64,000 bases of DNA from Stutzerimonas stutzeri. GTDB lineage: Bacteria > Pseudomonadota > Gammaproteobacteria > Pseudomonadales > Pseudomonadaceae. Of the stretch, positions 18,202-26,674 are shown one piece after another. The notes below the pieces were generated by a model that did not search any database, was not told where the DNA came from, and saw only the letters and a program-made list of their open reading frames with translations. The position numbers and the translations under genes are program-made. How positions within the stretch are numbered: the stretch's first letter is position 1; every line of letters starts with the position of its first letter. The stretch lies in the NCBI RefSeq assembly GCF_000590475.1, contig NZ_CP007441.1:4657032-4721031 (forward strand), in the 5' to 3' direction.

Positions 18202-18761
18202 TGTCATCCTTGCGTCAGTGGCTCCGCGACGCGAGTGCGCCGCTGCATCAGCGCGTCGATACGACTTATTCCCGCTTCGACCTGCGCGACCGCCACGATT
18301 ACGGACTTTTTCTGAGCGCACACGCGGCTGCGCTGCTTCCCTTGGAAGCGGCGCTTGAGCAGGGCCCGATAGCGCGACTGCTGAACGATTGGCCCGAAAG
18401 AAGCCGAAGCGCGGCGCTAGCTGAAGATCTGCGGGCACTCCGGATTGCTTTGCCCGCTCCACCGCATCTCCAACCGGGCAGCGACGAAGGCTGGTACTGG
18501 GGCGTTGCCTACGTGCTGGAGGGCTCGCGGCTTGGCGGTCGAGTATTGTCCCAGCGTGTCCGTGACGGTGTCTCGGGCCGTCCGCTGCGCTACCTCGAAC
18601 ATGGAGCGGGCGCTCCGCTGTGGCCGCGTTTTCTGGCGCAATTCGAGCGCCGAGCAACGCGCGTCGACCGCGATCAACTGCTGGAAGGTGTCCAGCTGGC
18701 GTTCGGCCGGTTTCTCCAGGCCGCCGAATATGAACTGCAGGCCGCGTCTTCCTTGCCCTAG
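18201..18761 (+). CDS. bphO: Biliverdin-producing heme oxygenase
   Basis: A 186-residue heme oxygenase-like protein that opens heme to biliverdin, the chromophore of the bacteriophytochrome. The proximal heme ligand is probably histidine 16 in SAPLHQRVDTTYS. The distal-helix region is YWGVAYVLEGSRLGGRVL, with the flexible glycines typical of the fold. Its ATG overlaps the stop of the hybrid kinase (TGATG), tying its expression to the light-sensing operon. Operon position favours a BphO role over iron scavenging from heme, as no heme uptake gene lies nearby. Confidence 0.9.
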   Translation: MSSLRQWLRDASAPLHQRVDTTYSRFDLRDRHDYGLFLSAHAAALLPLEAALEQGPIARLLNDWPERSRSAALAEDLRALRIALPAPPHLQPGSDEGWYWGVAYVLEGSRLGGRVLSQRVRDGVSGRPLRYLEHGAGAPLWPRFLAQFERRATRVDRDQLLEGVQLAFGRFLQAAEYELQAASSLP

Positions 18762-18924
18762 TGCCCTCCCGGCCGCCCGTCTCTGCCGTCCCTGCTGATC
18801 GAGTTGCTACGTGAGCAGCAACCGAACCCCAGCCCGTCAATGCGAGTCTCAACACGCAGCGTTTACCGTTTCGTCAGCAGAGCAGCCAGCCGCGAGACCG
18901 AAATCACGCCCAGCAGGGGGGTTC

Positions 18925-20265
18925 ATGGACAAGGCAGATCGTGCCGGTTTCGCCGTATTCATCCTTGCCATAGCATTCATCGCTTTTGTCGGTGGCGCGT
19001 TGGTCACGCTTTCGCAGAACTTTCCCTACCGCTATCTGAACGACGCCTACAAAGCGGCTCATGCGGCGCTGGCTCAGTTCACCGAGACCGATCTCTACAC
19101 CGAGACACATTTGTGGCGGCAAGCGCGGCGTCAGGAACGGGGCGTAACCACTCATGATGCGCAGGACGCGTTCGACGGGCTGACGCTCTACACCTCGGGC
19201 GACGGCAGTTACGCCAATCTGATGGACATGCAGGGCAAGGTCGTCCATCGCTGGGCGCTGCCCTATCGCGAGATTTGGACTGAAAGCCCGGCCGGCCGTA
19301 AGCCCAGGCCCGAGGACAGAATCTATTGGGACAAGGCCCGCCTGTTACCCAACGGCGACTTGCTGGTGGTGATCACCGCCGATAACGACACACCCTGGGG
19401 TTATGGCCTGATCCGCATCGATCGTGATTCCAAGTTGATCTGGGCTTACCACGGCGCAGCCCATCATGACCTACACCTGACGCCGGACGGTCGCTTAGTC
19501 ACCCTCACCCATGGCTTCAGCGAGGACGATATCCCCAGCTTGAAGGGACTCGAACGCCCGTGGCTGGATGATTGGCTGGTGACGCTGGACCTTGAAAGCG
19601 GTGAAGAATTGAACAAGGTCTCGCTGTCCCGGGCCTTTCTCAAGTCGCGCTTCGCCGAACCGCTTTACCAAACGCCCGGCTACGCCACGGGCGATCCGCT
19701 GCACGCCAACAGCGTACATTTTCTCGACGACCAGCAAACCGCCGCCTTCACTCCCGCCAAGGGCCGTCCCGGGCAAGTGCTCGTCTCGTTCCGCAACATC
19801 AGCACCATCGCGTTGGTGAACCCCGAGCTGGGCGCCGTGACCTGGGCCACCACCGGGCCCTGGCTGGTCCAGCATGACGCCCAGGTGCTGCCGAACGGAA
19901 ACATGACTCTCTTCGACAATGCGGCCAACTATCGGGAGGCGAATATTTCCCGAGTGCTCGAAGTGAACCCGAGCACCCATGAGGTGGTCTGGACGTATGA
20001 AGGAGACGATGAACACCCCTTTGAAAGTTATGTCCGCAGCTCTGCGGAAACACTGCCCAACGGCAACCGCTTGATCACCGAATCCGATGGCGGGCGTCTG
20101 TTCGAGGTTACGCAGAAAGGGAACATCGTCTGGGAGTTCATCAACCCGGTACGCGGCGGAGATAACGAAGCCTTTATCCCCATCGTCTCATCTGGGCAAC
20201 GGATCGCTTACGAAACGCTCGACGCGGCATTCCGCGCCGTTATCGATCAGTCGTTGAACAGGTGA
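18925..20265 (+). CDS. Arylsulfotransferase (ASST) family protein
   Basis: A 446-residue protein with one N-terminal signal anchor (AGFAVFILAIAFIAFVGGAL), so it probably works in the periplasm. The rest is a beta-propeller with ASST signatures: AHHDLHLTPDGRLVTLTHGF, LVQHDAQVLPNGNMTLFDN and SAETLPNGNRLITESDGG, each preceded by tryptophan-rich blades. Histidines in HHD and QHD are candidate catalytic residues. Classical ASST enzymes move sulfate between phenolic compounds without PAPS. The ATG at 18925 has AGGGGG upstream; the frame is open to 18811 without a better site. It opens a cluster with a PAPS-dependent sulfotransferase and APS kinase. Confidence 0.85.
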   Translation: MDKADRAGFAVFILAIAFIAFVGGALVTLSQNFPYRYLNDAYKAAHAALAQFTETDLYTETHLWRQARRQERGVTTHDAQDAFDGLTLYTSGDGSYANLMDMQGKVVHRWALPYREIWTESPAGRKPRPEDRIYWDKARLLPNGDLLVVITADNDTPWGYGLIRIDRDSKLIWAYHGAAHHDLHLTPDGRLVTLTHGFSEDDIPSLKGLERPWLDDWLVTLDLESGEELNKVSLSRAFLKSRFAEPLYQTPGYATGDPLHANSVHFLDDQQTAAFTPAKGRPGQVLVSFRNISTIALVNPELGAVTWATTGPWLVQHDAQVLPNGNMTLFDNAANYREANISRVLEVNPSTHEVVWTYEGDDEHPFESYVRSSAETLPNGNRLITESDGGRLFEVTQKGNIVWEFINPVRGGDNEAFIPIVSSGQRIAYETLDAAFRAVIDQSLNR

Positions 20266-20270
20266 ACGAC

Positions 20271-20561
20271 ATGAATTCTCGACACATCCGAAGCTGCACG
20301 ACGGTTTTTATCCTCGCGGCTGTAACGCTTCCGCAGATCGTCCACGCCTATGTGGGTCCGGGCGCGGGACTGGGGCTGTTGACGGCGTTGTGGGGTCTGG
20401 TGGCGGCAGTTGGCGTCGCCGTCTTCTACGTGGTGATGTGGCCGATCCGCCGCATGCGGCGGCGGCGCAAGGCCGAACAGCTTGCCGCTGCGGCGACTCT
20501 CAGCGGTACCGCAAAGCCCGTCGTCGAGCCAGAGAGCAACCGGGATTCCACACGCTCCTGA
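20271..20561 (+). CDS. Small membrane protein of the sulfation cluster
   Basis: A 96-residue protein with two predicted hydrophobic stretches: a leader-like one (CTTVFILAAVTLPQIVHAY) and a second (LLTALWGLVAAVGVAVFYVV). A basic stop-transfer patch follows (RRMRRRRKAE) and then a polar tail. The start at 20271 has AGGTGA six bases upstream, inside the end of the arylsulfotransferase gene. A glycine-rich VGPGAGLG motif precedes the second helix. I do not know a function; the tight spacing says it works with the arylsulfotransferase. Confidence 0.8.
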   Translation: MNSRHIRSCTTVFILAAVTLPQIVHAYVGPGAGLGLLTALWGLVAAVGVAVFYVVMWPIRRMRRRRKAEQLAAAATLSGTAKPVVEPESNRDSTRS

Positions 20562-20655
20562 ACCGGGTGACCGCCAACTCTGCTTGCCGGCCCAGCGCAC
20601 CGCCTGGCAGCCCTGGAGATAGCAGCCAAACGGTCCGTTGTGTGGGAGGTTTGTC

Positions 20656-21372
20656 ATGGGAATACTCGATCTGCCCGGACCACTGTTCGCCGCGGTTGAC
20701 ACTCTGCTGGCGACATTGCTACCGGCCGGCGCACGGTTGGTCATCTGGGCGATCATGGCTGGCGCCGGCACGCTGCTGCTGTATCGGCTGATCTCGCCGC
20801 AGGCGCGGATAGGGCAGGCCAAGCGAGAAGCCCGCGAAGCCCGTCGCCGGTTGAGCGAGTTCGACGGCGATATCGCGGAGGCCGGCCCATTGATTCGTGG
20901 CCAATTCAGCGCTGCATTTCGCCATCTTGGCCTGGTACTGGCCCCTACCCTACTCTCCATGCTGCCGCTGCTGGCGTTGCTGACCTGGATCGATCATACC
21001 TACAGCTATGATTTCCCGGATCGCGATGATCCACCCGCGATGATGGTCGAGCCCGAACCCGATTTCACCGAGTGGATCGCCGACAGCGACATTCCGTTGG
21101 TCCGCATCGGTATTGCCGGCAGCGAGATGGTGGAAATCGCGTTAACCGCACCGATCCCCGTCATCGAACGGCGTCAGTGGTGGAACTGGCTGGTTGCCAA
21201 CCCACTGGGTTACTTACCGGGTGAAACTGGACTAGAGCGCGTCAGCATCGGTCTGCCACAGCGCGCTTACCTGCCTTTTGGGCCGCCCTGGATGCGCTCT
21301 TGGTTGGCCATTCTATTGCCCACCATGGCATTGGTGTCCCTGCTCACCTACCGCTGGGCGCATGTGGAATGA
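20656..21372 (+). CDS. Integral membrane protein of the sulfation cluster, unknown function
   Basis: A 238-residue protein. Helices are predicted at residues 19-41 (ARLVIWAIMAGAGTLLLYRL), 89-107 (LAPTLLSMLPLLALLTWI) and near the C-terminus (WLAILLPTMALVSLLTYRW). A charged, probably coiled-coil segment lies between the first two (AKREAREARRRLSEF) and a soluble domain of about 90 residues lies between the second and third. Its layout loosely recalls the EMC3/DUF106 branch of the YidC/Oxa1 superfamily; this is only a suggestion. The start is set by GGGAGG six bases upstream. Its stop overlaps the sulfotransferase start (ATGA). Confidence 0.82.
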   Translation: MGILDLPGPLFAAVDTLLATLLPAGARLVIWAIMAGAGTLLLYRLISPQARIGQAKREAREARRRLSEFDGDIAEAGPLIRGQFSAAFRHLGLVLAPTLLSMLPLLALLTWIDHTYSYDFPDRDDPPAMMVEPEPDFTEWIADSDIPLVRIGIAGSEMVEIALTAPIPVIERRQWWNWLVANPLGYLPGETGLERVSIGLPQRAYLPFGPPWMRSWLAILLPTMALVSLLTYRWAHVE

Positions 21373-22535
21373 ATGACCTGGCGAGCGCTACTGCGAAGCG
21401 AACCAATGCCGATCCGGGCTTCCACGTACCGACCTGGATGCATCTGCTCAGTGGGTGGATTCATCGAAACCCGCGATCGTGGATCCGACTCGGCAACCTG
21501 GAGACCCGAGCGGTCGCCGATATTATTGTGGACGTGCGGGTGGATCGGCCGATCTTCGTCGCCGGATTGGCCCGTTCGGGCACCACCGTGTTACTCGAAC
21601 AACTGGCCGCGCACCCACAGGTGACCAGCCATCGCTACATCGACTATCCGCCGGTGCTGACACCCTACTGGTGGAACCGCTGGCTGGAGATGGTGCCGCG
21701 CGCGACCGAAGTCGCGAAGGAGCGCGCTCACCAGGATGGCATCAGCATCACCTCGCAAAGCCCGGAAGCGTTCGAGGAAGTTCTCTGGATGGCGTTTTTC
21801 CCTGACGCCCACGATCCAGGCCGCAGCTCGGTCATGGGCCGGCAGCACGCGCATCCCGAGTTCGAGCGCTTCTACGCGGAGCACCTGCGCAAGCTACTAG
21901 CCGTGCGTAAACGCCAGCGCTATGTGGCCAAGGGCAACTACAACCTGGTCCGGCTGACATACCTGCATCGTCTTTATCCCGATGCCCGTTTCGTGCTGGC
22001 GATCCGCGATCCGGTCTGGCATATCGCTTCGCTGATCAAGCAGCACCGCCTGTTCGTCACCGGCGAATGTGCTGAGCCCAGAGCCCTGGAACACATGCGT
22101 CGGGTCGGGCATTACGAGTTCGGCCTCGACCGGCGGGCGATCAATACCGGCGACACCGCCCTGACCCGCAAGATCACCGAGCTCTGGGCATCGGGCCGTG
22201 AGGTGGAGGGCTGGGCGCAGTACTGGGCGATGATCTACAACCATGTCGCCGACGTGTTGGCGGACGACGACGCGTTGCGCCATGCCTGTCTGATGGTGCG
22301 CTACGAAGCGCTGTGCGGTGAGCCGCGGACCACGCTGGCACGGGTGTTCGAGCACAGCGACCTGCCCGTTGCAGCCGACTGGTTGGACACCGCCGCAGCG
22401 AGCCTGCACGCCCCCGGCTATTACCGGCCGACCTTCAGCGACGAGGAGCTGGCGGTCATCCAGGCCGTCACCGGTCCGGTTGCAGCCCGCTTCGGCTACG
22501 CCGAAGACGTGTTTTCAGATGATTCAGCCCACTGA
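21369..22535 (+). CDS. PAPS-dependent sulfotransferase family protein
   Basis: A 388-residue cytoplasmic sulfotransferase. The 5'-phosphosulfate loop is FVAGLARSGTT (residues 63-73), and the 3'-phosphate-binding region is seen as RFVLAIRDPVWHIASLIKQH. A conserved arginine-tyrosine-glutamate block (MVRYEALCGEP) and the C-terminal YYRPTFSDEE segment are usual for the Sulfotransfer_3 group. The start overlaps the upstream membrane-protein gene by ATGA. The enzyme would move sulfate from PAPS to a hydroxyl of a carbohydrate, lipid or small molecule; the acceptor is unknown. The APS kinase gene 10 bases downstream would supply PAPS. Confidence 0.9.
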   Translation: MNDLASATAKRTNADPGFHVPTWMHLLSGWIHRNPRSWIRLGNLETRAVADIIVDVRVDRPIFVAGLARSGTTVLLEQLAAHPQVTSHRYIDYPPVLTPYWWNRWLEMVPRATEVAKERAHQDGISITSQSPEAFEEVLWMAFFPDAHDPGRSSVMGRQHAHPEFERFYAEHLRKLLAVRKRQRYVAKGNYNLVRLTYLHRLYPDARFVLAIRDPVWHIASLIKQHRLFVTGECAEPRALEHMRRVGHYEFGLDRRAINTGDTALTRKITELWASGREVEGWAQYWAMIYNHVADVLADDDALRHACLMVRYEALCGEPRTTLARVFEHSDLPVAADWLDTAAASLHAPGYYRPTFSDEELAVIQAVTGPVAARFGYAEDVFSDDSAH

Positions 22536-22545
22536 AGAGGTCCCC

Positions 22546-23214
22546 ATGGCTCATACAGGCTCCCCGCTACACCAGGCCGAGCCGCCTGGCATTCAAGAAA
22601 TCCTGCGGGTGAGAGCAAAGCCGGATGCGCACCTTTATCGGCATGCGATGATGGTGGACAAGGCCGCGCGAGCGGCGATCAACGGGCAGAAGCCGTGCGC
22701 CCTCTGGTTTACCGGATTGTCCGGGGCGGGTAAATCGACCGTGGCGGACCTGGTCGAACAGCAGCTTCACTCTCTGGGCAAACGCACCATGATCCTGGAC
22801 GGCGACAACGTACGCCATGGTCTCAATCGGGACCTTGGCTTCAGCGACGCCGATCGAATCGAAAACATTCGCCGGGTGGGGGAAGTCGCACGGCTGATGG
22901 TGGATGCCGGGCTGATCGTGCTGGTCAGCTTCATTTCGCCGTTTCGCAGTGAGCGGCAAATGGTGCGCGAGTTACTGGAGCCGGGCGAATTTTTCGAGAT
23001 ATTCGTCGACGCCTCGCTGGAAGTCTGCGAGGCGCGCGATCCCAAGGGCTTGTACCGCAAAGCAAGAGCCGGCCAGCTGCCCAACTTCACCGGCATCGGC
23101 AGTCGCTACGAACCACCGAGCGCGCCAGAGCTCCACCTGCCAGCGGGCGAAGCGCCACCCGAGGTGCTCGCCGAGCAGGTCATGGCGCTGCTGCAGGCGC
23201 GCGGAATGCTATGA
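22546..23214 (+). CDS. cysC: Adenylylsulfate (APS) kinase
   Basis: A 222-residue kinase that phosphorylates APS to PAPS. The P-loop is GLSGAGKST, followed by ILDGDNVRHGLNRDLGFS and VSFISPFRSER; FVDASLEVCEARDPKGLYRKA completes the substrate lid. It carries about 45 residues more at the N-terminus than a minimal CysC, without an obvious domain. The ATG at 22546 has GAAGAGG upstream. Because it lies in a sulfotransferase cluster and not beside cysDN, it probably serves sulfation of a product more than assimilation of sulfate to cysteine. Confidence 0.94.
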   Translation: MAHTGSPLHQAEPPGIQEILRVRAKPDAHLYRHAMMVDKAARAAINGQKPCALWFTGLSGAGKSTVADLVEQQLHSLGKRTMILDGDNVRHGLNRDLGFSDADRIENIRRVGEVARLMVDAGLIVLVSFISPFRSERQMVRELLEPGEFFEIFVDASLEVCEARDPKGLYRKARAGQLPNFTGIGSRYEPPSAPELHLPAGEAPPEVLAEQVMALLQARGML

Positions 23215-23349
23215 GCGATCCTACGGACCGGCATCACTTGGATCCGCTGCGCTTGAAGGCTGATTTCGAAGCGGTCCGGCCAAGCGACCGTCAGGCTCCC
23301 AGTCAATGCGCGGCATCAACGCCGCATGGTGCTGTGGCAAGACAATCAC

Positions 23350-24195
23350 TCAGAAACGGCGGGTACTGGTCAATTCATCCAATACCCGGGTGGCAACGCG
23401 GAACGGCACGGACATGTGATCCTCACCCGCCTCGATCTGAAAGTCGCTACGAAGCCCATATTGCGAAAGATCCTGAAGCCTCAGCTGCAGCGCGCGCACG
23501 TCCTGGATTTCCTGCGGCATTTCTCGATCACCGACCCACATCGTCAGGCTCCGGTGAGTCAGATCCAGCTGACCGGCATGGGCCTGTTTGGCAAATGCAC
23601 GTTCATGCTCCAGCAGGTAGCGATCACGCCACCACAGGCTCGGGCTGATCGCCACCACATGCTGGAATAACGCCGGCCGGGTGAAAAGCGCGTAAATGCC
23701 GAACATACCGCCGAATGAGTGCCCTACCAGGCTGCGCTGGTCCTGGTCGACCTTGAATCGCTCGGCGACTTTCGGCATCAGGCGGTCCTCGATGAAATCG
23801 AGAAACAGGTCCTGACCTCCTTGCGGAGGGTCGTTGCGCTCGGGGAGTTGTGGTGGCGACAGGTCGAATGCGCGACGTTTGAAATCCAGCGGCGTATCGC
23901 TCGGATAGCCGATGCCCACGATTATCGTGGATTGCATGCGCTCCTGGGCGCGCTTGGCGGCATGGAAGGCCGGAAAATAGGCATTGGCGTCGAGCAGGTA
24001 GATCACTCGATAGCCGCCGGTATAAGGCACCTCGCCCTCCGGCAAGCTGATTATGATGCGGTATTCGCGCCCTTCGGCACTCTTCATCATCCATTGCTCG
24101 GTGCCGTCCAACGTGACCGGCTCGGCACGGGCGACATTCAAGCCACCCAAGAGCAGGGCACCCAGTACGATTGCTGCGGCTCGCAGCCAGCCCAT
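23350..24195 (-). CDS. Siderophore esterase-like alpha/beta hydrolase
   Basis: A 281-residue putative esterase of the Fes/IroE (esterase D) type with a signal peptide or anchor (LRAAAIVLGALLLGGLNVARA). GHSFGGMFG carries the nucleophile serine; RVIYLLDANAYF and IIVGIGYPSD match the IroE pattern. The catalytic histidine is probably in GEDHMSVP near the end. Such enzymes cut ester-linked siderophores to release iron. The ATG at 24195 lies five bases beyond the receptor stop, so it belongs to the second FecI iron cluster; the frame continues upstream into the receptor gene. Confidence 0.87.
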   Translation of the reverse strand: MGWLRAAAIVLGALLLGGLNVARAEPVTLDGTEQWMMKSAEGREYRIIISLPEGEVPYTGGYRVIYLLDANAYFPAFHAAKRAQERMQSTIIVGIGYPSDTPLDFKRRAFDLSPPQLPERNDPPQGGQDLFLDFIEDRLMPKVAERFKVDQDQRSLVGHSFGGMFGIYALFTRPALFQHVVAISPSLWWRDRYLLEHERAFAKQAHAGQLDLTHRSLTMWVGDREMPQEIQDVRALQLRLQDLSQYGLRSDFQIEAGEDHMSVPFRVATRVLDELTSTRRF

Positions 24196-24200
24196 GGCGA

Positions 24201-26591
24201 TCACCAGCTGTAGCTCAGGCTGGTGATGACGCTGCGCGCTTCGCCGCGGTAGCAGAAGCCATCCTGGCAATTGATATAACGTTTGTCGGTCAGGTTGCGT
24301 GAGTTCAGCGCCAGTCGCACACCATCCAGGTCGCCTCCGAAGTCGTAGTGCACGCCTGCATCGAACAATGTGTAGTCCTCGTTCTTCACGGTGTTGTCAC
24401 CGTCGCCATAGGTGCTGCCGGTGTAGCGTGCGCCAGCGGAAAAGCCCAACCCGAATGGCAGGCGGTAATCCAGCCACAGCGACGCCAGGTGGCGCGGTAC
24501 GTTTTTCGGCGCATTGCCTTCGTAGTCGGTGTCCTTGGTGACCTCGGCATCGTTGAAGCTATAGCTGGCGTTCATCCGTAAGCGGTCAGTCAGGTCAGAG
24601 ACCGCCTCCAGTTCAAGACCACGGGATACCTGCTCGCCGGTTTGTACGCTATAGAGCGGATTGACCAGATCACGCGTCAGCACATTGGTTTGCGTCAGGT
24701 GATAAAGCGAGGCGGTCAGCATGGTGCTGCTACCCGGCGGCTGGTACTTGAGCCCGACTTCGTACTGCTCACCCTCGGTCGGCTCGTAGCGTTTGCCGCT
24801 GGCATCGGAGCCGCTCTCTGGTTGAAACGAGGTGGCATAGCTGGCGTAGGGCGCCAGTCCGTTGTCGAACAGGTAGAGCGCACCGATCTGGCCAGTGATT
24901 GCCGAATCACTGGTCTTGGTCGGGTCGATCTCGCTGCCGAACTGATAGCCGTTGGAGCGCGCGTGCACCCAGTCGCGGCGCAGTCCGGCGGACAGACGCC
25001 AACGGTCGATTTCGATCTGATCCTGCAGATACACGCCGGCGCGATGTTCCAGTCCATCCCTGTCGACCTGTACATCGTCGGGACGCGCAACGGGCTGGTG
25101 GTAGTCCGGCGCGTCTCGATCAATGGATGGCGCTTCGCCGGTGGCGTACAGGAGGGACGTGTCGATCCACGCATAGTCCACTCCACTGACCAAGGTGTGT
25201 TGCAGGTTGCCGGTGGCGAAGCGACTCACCAGGCGGGTGTCGGTGGACAGCGATGCCATCTCCTCGTAGCTGCCCGCAGTGGCACGATCAAGAATGTGGC
25301 CATCCGTGACGCCCGTGATATCCAGATACTGATTGGTGGTATCCAGCTGCCCATACCGCAGATTCTGCTGCAGGCTGAAAGATTCATTGAAGGCATGCTC
25401 GAACTCGTAGCCGACCGTCCACTTGCGCTGTTCAAGCTTGTCGAAATATTCATCGCCCTGCCAGAAGTCAGTGAGCCGCTCGCCGTCCTGGTACAACATT
25501 GGCGAGGCCGCCGTCTGCCGCTCCTGGTATTGCGCCAGCAGGGTCAGGCTGGTATCCGGATCGATCTGCCAGCTCAGCGAAGGCGCCAGCAGGCGGGTGT
25601 CGTTGTCCATCTGCTCGATGGAATATTCCGCATCACGATAAATGCCGACGGTGCGGAACAACACATCGCCGGCTTCATCCAGCTTGCCGCCGACATCGAA
25701 CTGACCCTGGCGATGGTTGTAGTTGCCGGCCTGAATCTCAACCTCGTTCTTCGCCAAGAGGCTTGGTCGCTTGCTTACCCGGTTGACCATGCCGCCGGGG
25801 CTGATCTGCCCGTATAGCACCGAAGCCGGGCCCTTGAGCACTTCAATGCGCTCCAGGCTGTACGCCTCGATGGAAGGCAAGGCTAGCCAGCCACTGCCCG
25901 CCTGACGCAGGCCATCGAGAAAGTCGGCGGACTGCGTGGTCTCGAAACCCCGGACATTGATCGTGTCGAAGCGCGGATCCAGGCCTGAACCGCCGACCCG
26001 TACACCCGCGGCGTAGGCGACGGCGTCTTCGACCTTGTTCACCTTGCGATCGGCGATCTGCTCGGCCGTCACCACACTCACGCTTTGGGCGGTTTCCAGG
26101 ATGGGCTTATCCGTCTTGCTGGCACTGCTGGCATTACTGGCGAAATAACCCTGAACCGGCGCGAAGGCGCTCTGTACCGATGTGGCTTCGATGGTGGCAG
26201 GCGCAAGCTGGTAGGTGGCCTCCGGCTTGGCAGGAATTACTACATAGCCGGCCGCCGTCTTCTGCGCGACCAGTCCAGTACCGCTTAGCAAGGCCGCCAG
26301 CCCATCGTCCAACGACCCGCCACCCATCACGCCCGGGCTGGTCAAATCGCCGACCAGCTCGGGGGAATAGGAAAGAGTAATGCCCGCGCGCTCGGCGTAG
26401 TCAGTGAGCGCCTGCTCCAGCGGCCCGGCCGGGACACTCGGCGCTGCAGTAGCCGAAACTGGAGAAGCGGCCTGCGCCGTAAGGCTGGTGGTGCCACCGA
26501 TCAAAGCTAACGCCAGGCAGACCGCAGCGGGCAGGGTACGGGCCTGAAGAGGAAATGGAAGAGGGCTGGCACAACGCATGACGGTATCCAT
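24201..26591 (-). CDS. TonB-dependent siderophore receptor with N-terminal signalling domain
   Basis: A 796-residue outer-membrane receptor. The signal peptide ends near TAQAASPVS; the STN domain follows (VPAGPLEQALTDYAERAGIT and LAALLSGTGLVAQ). The plug has ETAQSVSVVTAEQIADRK, INVRGFETTQ and RIEVLKGPASVLYGQISPGG. The barrel ends with tryptophan (VITSLSYSW) and contains the cysteine pair YINCQDGFCYRGEARS. It shares general design with the first receptor but is clearly distinct. The esterase immediately downstream suggests an ester-containing siderophore or its breakdown product as ligand. The methionine at residue 5 is an alternative start. Confidence 0.93.
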   Translation of the reverse strand: MDTVMRCASPLPFPLQARTLPAAVCLALALIGGTTSLTAQAASPVSATAAPSVPAGPLEQALTDYAERAGITLSYSPELVGDLTSPGVMGGGSLDDGLAALLSGTGLVAQKTAAGYVVIPAKPEATYQLAPATIEATSVQSAFAPVQGYFASNASSASKTDKPILETAQSVSVVTAEQIADRKVNKVEDAVAYAAGVRVGGSGLDPRFDTINVRGFETTQSADFLDGLRQAGSGWLALPSIEAYSLERIEVLKGPASVLYGQISPGGMVNRVSKRPSLLAKNEVEIQAGNYNHRQGQFDVGGKLDEAGDVLFRTVGIYRDAEYSIEQMDNDTRLLAPSLSWQIDPDTSLTLLAQYQERQTAASPMLYQDGERLTDFWQGDEYFDKLEQRKWTVGYEFEHAFNESFSLQQNLRYGQLDTTNQYLDITGVTDGHILDRATAGSYEEMASLSTDTRLVSRFATGNLQHTLVSGVDYAWIDTSLLYATGEAPSIDRDAPDYHQPVARPDDVQVDRDGLEHRAGVYLQDQIEIDRWRLSAGLRRDWVHARSNGYQFGSEIDPTKTSDSAITGQIGALYLFDNGLAPYASYATSFQPESGSDASGKRYEPTEGEQYEVGLKYQPPGSSTMLTASLYHLTQTNVLTRDLVNPLYSVQTGEQVSRGLELEAVSDLTDRLRMNASYSFNDAEVTKDTDYEGNAPKNVPRHLASLWLDYRLPFGLGFSAGARYTGSTYGDGDNTVKNEDYTLFDAGVHYDFGGDLDGVRLALNSRNLTDKRYINCQDGFCYRGEARSVITSLSYSW

Positions 26592-26674
26592 TGAGGGAGT
26601 GATATTCCCTAACCGGATGAGCCAGAAAATTCCGACAAATTATTTATCTGTTGCTGTCGATGGCCCGACAGCGC

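Noticed and set aside
23211..23648. Plus-strand frame starting on the cysC stop (ATGA)
   Set aside because: It soon runs opposite the well-supported esterase gene and its sequence has no domain. The overlap with cysC is suggestive, but a short decayed gene cannot be shown.
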